A DNA stretch of 64,000 bases, from assembly GCF_020193655.1 (NCBI RefSeq), contig NZ_JADYVE010000008.1, positions 124,001 to 188,000 on the forward strand, given 5' to 3'. Both the position numbers and the translations under genes were made by a program. Of this stretch, positions 60,568-64,000 are shown in pieces (the first letter of the stretch is position 1; every line of letters begins with the position of its first letter). The stretch comes from Ensifer sp. IC3342. Its GTDB lineage: Bacteria > Pseudomonadota > Alphaproteobacteria > Rhizobiales > Rhizobiaceae. The notes under the pieces are model-generated. The model was not told the DNA's origin. It was given only the letters and a program-made list of their open reading frames with translations, and made no database searches.

Positions 60568-61037
60568 ATGCGGTTTCTCCTCGCAAGCGAGCAGACACGA
60601 GCGCCTGCCCCTTGATGACCTAGACTCAGCGCCATGGCGTGCTTCGCCGTGGCGCAACGTTCGATCGCCGCGATGTTACAAATGTAACAAGCGTCATCGT
60701 GTCGACGCGGTATGATTGTTTATTCTGATGAGGAATTCCGCTGACCATAGCCGACCGAATGCATTGCCGGGGTGTCCCGGACGGCACGACTGTCAAAGGC
60801 ACCTAGTTCGTAATTTCTGACGCGTGGTTAGGATCCGGGAAGCCGAACAACGTTCCGCGCAACGTTTCGTGTAGTCTGCGCTTATTTTCAGCCGAAGCGT
60901 ATTTCGCTCCCGTCGCATCCGCCGATTTTTTCGATGCTTAGACCCTGATTTTCGAACACGCATGGAGTTCCATGGCGCGGGCGTTGACTCGCGACAACTT
61001 GGAACAAGGCGAGACAATTTTTTTTGGGGCTGTCATC
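60568..61037. other. 470-base gap without a gene
   Basis: No ORF with a credible start and codon use is seen on either strand. The only structure I find is the palindrome at 60674-60689. The part near 60,890-61,040 is richer in A/T and leads into the secreted protein gene. Confidence 0.5.
60674..60689. promoter_or_regulatory. Palindrome TGTTACA-AA-TGTAACA
   Basis: Seven-base perfect arms around AA, in a gene-free region 107 bases after the phasin-like gene and about 350 bases before the secreted-protein gene. It looks like a dimeric operator; the regulated transcript is not obvious. Confidence 0.4.
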
Positions 61038-61412
61038 ATGCGATACGTTCATTTGGCGGCAATCATCATAATACTTTCACCCTTCGACGCCTTCGCGGCG
61101 CCAGCGGCCTATTCATGTAGCAACGGTCAGTTCGAAATCCGCTGCAACTCCTACAAATGCGAGAGTTCAGAGGGATTCACGCCTCCGGCGGTGGGGTCAA
61201 TACCAGCACCAAGAATATGTCGGTGCTGGGAAGGGAAAGCTGACAGCATCATCGCTTCGCAAGGCCATATCATTGCCTACTCGGACCGGCTCCAAGGAAA
61301 CAACCCCGGTCTTCAACCAACCTCGGCCGCCATTGTCATTGGCCGCGAAACATCGGGCGCAACGCTCAACGCATTCGGGTTCCAATCACCGATGTCCTGT
61401 TCTCTCAGATGA
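61038..61412 (+). CDS. Small secreted cysteine-containing protein, function unknown
   Basis: 124 aa from the ATG at 61038. The signal peptide MRYVHLAAIIIILSPFDAFA is cleaved near residue 20. The mature part has six or so cysteines (YSCSNGQFEIRCNSYKCE, ICRCWEG, MSCSLR) suitable for disulfides. No family recognised. A T-rich and GGGG-containing segment precedes the start. It lies 22 bases before the GH19-MucR gene, so the two may be co-transcribed. Confidence 0.7.
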   Translation: MRYVHLAAIIIILSPFDAFAAPAAYSCSNGQFEIRCNSYKCESSEGFTPPAVGSIPAPRICRCWEGKADSIIASQGHIIAYSDRLQGNNPGLQPTSAAIVIGRETSGATLNAFGFQSPMSCSLR

Positions 61413-61434
61413 GCCCTGAACATAGGAGGCACGA

Positions 61435-62382
61435 ATGCCATTCGATCGCACATTTTTCTTCAATCAAGTTCGGCCGATGTTCGGTGGCCGGCTGACCCAA
61501 GGCCAAGTAGACGGGATGTCGGCCATACTCGACGAGTGGGAGCAGAGACTTCCCGACGGCGACCCGCGCTGGCTGGCTTACATGCTTGCCACGACGTTCC
61601 ACGAAACGGCCCGGCAGATGACGCCAGTAAAGGAGGCATATTGGCTCCCCGAAAGCTGGCGGCGGCGCAACCTTCGCTATTATCCCTTTTACGGGCGTGG
61701 ATATGTCCAGTTGACCTGGCGCGACAACTATCGACGCGCCGGGGACCATGTCGGCGACAATCTGGTCGATCACCCCGATCTGGCTTTGCGGCCGGACTAT
61801 GCAGCGGCCATCATGTTTGTCGGCATGGGGGAAGGCTGGTTTCGTGGCGACAGCCGCGGCCGACATAGCTTATCGCGATACTTCACGCACAACGTAAACG
61901 ACCCTGTTGGAGCGCGCGCCATCATTAACGGGTTCGAGCCAGGGATTGCAGAAGCGATTGCGCGGTATCACGCACGGTTTCTTGGAGCCCTCAGGCTCGT
62001 TGTGCCCGTCAGAGGCGGGCTGGAGACTGCCTTTGCGCCCGAGCTTATCCAAGCGACCGGTTCGCGTTCGGCGATTCCGATCGGCGCAGCCCATTACGAC
62101 GGCGACTCGGAGTTCACGGAGACACCGAGGACCCCGTTGTTCCCTGTCGGAGCCACGGACAGCGACGCCGCGCAACCGGATCCGATATTGCAGATGACCG
62201 CCGGGATCGTAACGGGGTTCGTGAGCAACAATAAGCTTGACCCCGCGAGGATATCTGAACTGATCGCGGACGTTTACTTCGCGCTTTCGAACTCCGACGA
62301 CTTGTCTCGCCGCCGGCAGCTTGCTGAACCGGACGCCGAGTATCTCGAAGGGGGTGACGAAGCGGAGCCGCGCGCCGCCTAA
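61435..62382 (+). CDS. GH19 lysozyme/endolysin domain fused to a MucR-like N-terminal domain
   Basis: 315 aa from the ATG at 61435 behind AGGAGG. Residues about 1-185 are a GH19-type lysozyme: TFHETARQMTPVKEAYW supplies catalytic E57 and E67, and YYPFYGRGYVQLTW is the family core. There is no signal peptide. After a flexible linker, residues about 251-288 (ILQMTAGIVTGFVSNN, ISELIADVYFALS) match the N-terminal oligomerisation region of MucR/Ros regulators, but the zinc finger is missing. A hairpin follows at 62397. Function of the chimera is unknown. Confidence 0.87.
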   Translation: MPFDRTFFFNQVRPMFGGRLTQGQVDGMSAILDEWEQRLPDGDPRWLAYMLATTFHETARQMTPVKEAYWLPESWRRRNLRYYPFYGRGYVQLTWRDNYRRAGDHVGDNLVDHPDLALRPDYAAAIMFVGMGEGWFRGDSRGRHSLSRYFTHNVNDPVGARAIINGFEPGIAEAIARYHARFLGALRLVVPVRGGLETAFAPELIQATGSRSAIPIGAAHYDGDSEFTETPRTPLFPVGATDSDAAQPDPILQMTAGIVTGFVSNNKLDPARISELIADVYFALSNSDDLSRRRQLAEPDAEYLEGGDEAEPRAA

Positions 62383-62396
62383 TTGATGAAAAGTGA

Positions 62397-62419
62397 CGCC
62401 CGGCATTCCATGCCGGGCG
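62397..62419 (+). terminator. Hairpin after the GH19-MucR gene
   Basis: CGCCCGGCAT-TCC-ATGCCGGGCG, 14 bases after the stop codon, perfect ten-base arms. No T run follows, so termination would be weak or the hairpin a 3'-end stabiliser. Confidence 0.6.
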
Positions 62420-62493
62420 CCACCAATGAAAACCCTATTCATGGCTTTTGGGCGCTTACGACCACGCAGGTCCTTTCTCGCAAGCGGCAGGAG

Positions 62494-62801
62494 ATGGTGC
62501 GCAATGTTCCGCGCGATCAGATCTACTCGCCGAACCTTCGCCCGCTCTTGCCAGTGCTATCGCCGGCGGAAATCGTTCTTGAGGCGCTGAAACGCGCCGA
62601 GCCTTATACTGGCTGCCGCGAAATCAGGGCGTGGAGGGCACATGCAGCGCCCAGGCACTCGCCTGTCTCATCGACCTCCAGAGAATGCTCAATTGCCGGG
62701 ATGCAGCTGCCAACGTGCCAGTCAGCGCGCGCATGCTTTACGAGATGGCTCGACCGCGCGAACCAGCCGATGGCGATGAGGCTCGCAGCGCGATCTTGTA
62801 G
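62494..62801 (+). pseudogene. Frameshifted, truncated papain-like (C1 family) peptidase
   Basis: From the ATG at 62494 one frame reads MVRNVPRDQIYSPNLRPLLP, then IVLEALKRAEPY. Near 62608-62610 the sense continues one frame over as WLPRNQGVEGTCSAQALA, then CLIDLQRMLNCRD, ending at TAG 62799-62801. RNQG-x3-TC is the C1 peptidase active-site region (Gln and catalytic Cys). A full peptidase would need about 150 further residues with His and Asn, which are absent. The frame break and early end indicate a decayed gene; a sequencing error could explain the frameshift but not the truncation. Confidence 0.65.
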
Positions 62802-62808
62802 GGACGCC

Positions 62809-62976
62809 TTAGAGGGTAAATTGCGGGAAAGTTGCAGGGTTGATACCCAATGTCCTTAGATCGCAATCATTAGGACGGCGATTGCCTTCAACCGCGGTGG
62901 CTATAGCATTCGCTGCACCGATAGCGGCGAATGCGCGACCTAGAAAACGCCTGCCAATTTCACGGATCTTGCTCAT
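62809..62976 (-). CDS. Small conserved protein, 55 aa, same family as 2121-2333
   Basis: Start at the ATG at 62976 (MSKIREIGRRFLGRAF); AAAGGG lies upstream. The C-terminal half, NRRPNDCDLRTLGINPATF, shares the pattern RRP-x4-LxTLGI-x4-F with the 70-aa protein at 2121-2333, and both have an Ala-rich stretch before it (AANAIATA versus AAHECAMA). Function unknown. Transcribed away from the SDR gene region on the minus strand, converging on the peptidase remnant. Confidence 0.6.
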   Translation of the reverse strand: MSKIREIGRRFLGRAFAAIGAANAIATAVEGNRRPNDCDLRTLGINPATFPQFTL

Positions 62977-63181
62977 CGTGAACCCTTTTTCAACTTCAGC
63001 CTGCAAGTAATTTTCGCCGTTAAGCAGACAGAAGTCGTTGCGATAGCGCAAATGGGGACCGATCCGTCATTAGGCAGCAAAATCGGGTTTTGCTGCCTAA
63101 TGCCGTAGCTTTGTCCGCGGTCGAACCAACTTTCAGGTCGGGCACGGGAACGGCAGAAGCGGACTGCCCGATACGCCGCGT

Positions 63182-63916
63182 TTAGTGGGGGCTTGCCGTC
63201 GGTCGGATGATGATCTCGCTGACATCGACGTCTTCCGGCTGGCTCACCGCGTAAAGGATCGCGTTGGCGACCGCTTCTGGACTGATCGTGATCGCGCGCC
63301 AGGCCTTCATCGCGTCGCGGGCCATCGGATCGGTAATCGTGTCGGCAAGCTCGGATGTCGTCGTGCCCGGCGAGATCACGGTGACGCGGATTTTGTCGGT
63401 CTCCTGCCGCAAGCCATCGGAAATGGCGCATACGGCGAACTTGGTAGCGCAATAGACGGCGGCGGTCGGTGAAACGCTATGACCGCCAATCGACGATAGA
63501 TTGATGACCTGCCCGCTCGCTTGCTCGCTCATGATCGGCAGTGCCGCTGCAATGCCGTAGAGGACGCCTTTGATGTTGACATCGACCATGCGGTCCCACT
63601 CGTCGACCTTGAGCGCGGCCAGCGGCGACAACGGCATTACGCCCGCGTTGTTGACGATGACGTCGAGACGGCCGAACTCCGACCGGGCGTGACGCGCAAA
63701 GGCCTCGACATCCGCTCGGCTGGTTACGTCCAGTCTTCTGACGCTCACGGAGCCGCCGGCAGTACCGATCTCGTCAGCGAGACGCTCCAGCCGTTCCACC
63801 CGCCGGGCACCGATCATCACATGAGCTCCCGCGGCGGCAAGAACACGTGCCGTGGCCTCGCCGATTCCGCTGCTGGCGCCCGTGATCGCAACGACTTTCC
63901 CTTGAATATTCGACAT
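63182..63916 (-). CDS. Short-chain dehydrogenase/reductase
   Basis: 244 aa from the ATG at 63916 (GGAGTTAGGG upstream); an ATG at 63928 would add four residues. Classical SDR: TGASSGIGEATA cofactor loop, VNNAGVMPLSPL, catalytic S in NLSSIGG and YCATK, then SPGTTTSELAD. Similar to uncharacterised NADP-dependent oxidoreductases of the YdfG type. Substrate unknown. A 16-base tandem duplication lies immediately upstream. Confidence 0.92.
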   Translation of the reverse strand: MSNIQGKVVAITGASSGIGEATARVLAAAGAHVMIGARRVERLERLADEIGTAGGSVSVRRLDVTSRADVEAFARHARSEFGRLDVIVNNAGVMPLSPLAALKVDEWDRMVDVNIKGVLYGIAAALPIMSEQASGQVINLSSIGGHSVSPTAAVYCATKFAVCAISDGLRQETDKIRVTVISPGTTTSELADTITDPMARDAMKAWRAITISPEAVANAILYAVSQPEDVDVSEIIIRPTASPH

Positions 63917-63925
63917 CCCTAACTC

Positions 63926-63957
63926 CATTTCCAGTTCGCCTCATTTCCAGTTCGCCT
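63926..63957. repeat. 16-base tandem duplication upstream of the SDR gene
   Basis: CATTTCCAGTTCGCCT occurs twice back to back (63926-63941 and 63942-63957), directly before the SDR start codon. The rest of the window (63958-64000) shows nothing recognisable. Confidence 0.8.
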
Positions 63958-64000
63958 CGCGGCTACGCGAGGGTTCCCTGTTTGAAAAGGTTCTGCTTTC

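Noticed and set aside
62386..62493. Extension of the peptidase remnant to a start at 62386
   Set aside because: That stretch runs through the hairpin after the GH19-MucR gene and encodes no recognisable peptide; the ATG at 62494 follows GGCAGGAG.
58795..62801. Prophage
   Set aside because: Two lysozyme-type genes are present, but no integrase, attachment repeats, portal, capsid or tail genes are visible.

Overview
The window reads as a gene-dense, GC-rich chromosomal or megaplasmid segment of an alphaproteobacterium of the Rhizobiaceae, most likely Sinorhizobium/Ensifer. This rests on many ABC importers and LysR/IclR/LacI regulators, a RIME-like double-hairpin repeat, a TGA-N9-TCA iron-responsive operator of the RirA type, a MucR-like domain, a DUF930 protein and small rhizobial-type proteins. 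I saw no rRNA, tRNA, CRISPR array, transposase or integrase. Species, and chromosome versus megaplasmid, cannot be settled from the sequence alone.

Layout. 1-2.4 kb: a LysR gene divergent from a HupE/UreJ-type metal permease, then a repeat and a small protein. 2.5-18.6 kb: a large aromatic-acid catabolic block. One minus-strand run holds a phthalate-dioxygenase-like Rieske oxygenase, an unknown 173-aa protein, an IclR regulator, a ferredoxin reductase, a LysR regulator and a 4,5-dihydroxyphthalate-decarboxylase-like protein. Divergent from it are a Rieske ferredoxin, a class II aldolase-fold protein, a second IclR, a bicupin and a EutA-family ATPase. An FAD hydroxylase, a second decarboxylase-like protein, a second class II aldolase and an amidohydrolase follow. 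18.9-23.2 kb: a sugar-type ABC importer with a fused double permease. 23.2-29.1 kb: a MalFGK-type importer co-transcribed with an exported FGE-like protein and a beta-propeller protein. 29.3-34.1 kb: a LysR, a PrpF/GalD-type isomerase and a taurine/nitrate-type ABC importer. 34.2-37.1 kb: DUF930 protein, exported aldo/keto reductase, DUF6064 membrane protein.

37.1-44.3 kb: a LacI-controlled operon with an importer and a GH127 beta-L-arabinofuranosidase, suggesting use of plant arabinosides. 44.4-53.8 kb: one tightly packed minus-strand operon for resorcinol/hydroxyquinol-type aromatics, with two intradiol dioxygenases, maleylacetate reductase, a TfdB-like hydroxylase and a five-gene Liv-type importer, under a divergent LysR. 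55-58.5 kb: pepT, then a polyferredoxin and P19-type periplasmic iron protein behind an IRO box but without the usual FTR1 permease. 58.8-64 kb: GH25 lipoprotein, phasin-like protein, a secreted unknown, a GH19 lysozyme fused to a MucR-like N-terminal domain, a frameshifted papain-like peptidase remnant, a second small protein of the same family as the one at 2.1 kb, and an SDR.

Together the genes describe a soil/plant-associated scavenger that imports and degrades plant-derived aromatics and sugars. The points most worth following are the GH19-MucR chimera, the EutA-type ATPase next to a bicupin with no ethanolamine ammonia-lyase in sight, the amidohydrolase with an altered metal motif, the iron locus lacking its permease, and two genes that appear to begin at CTG.
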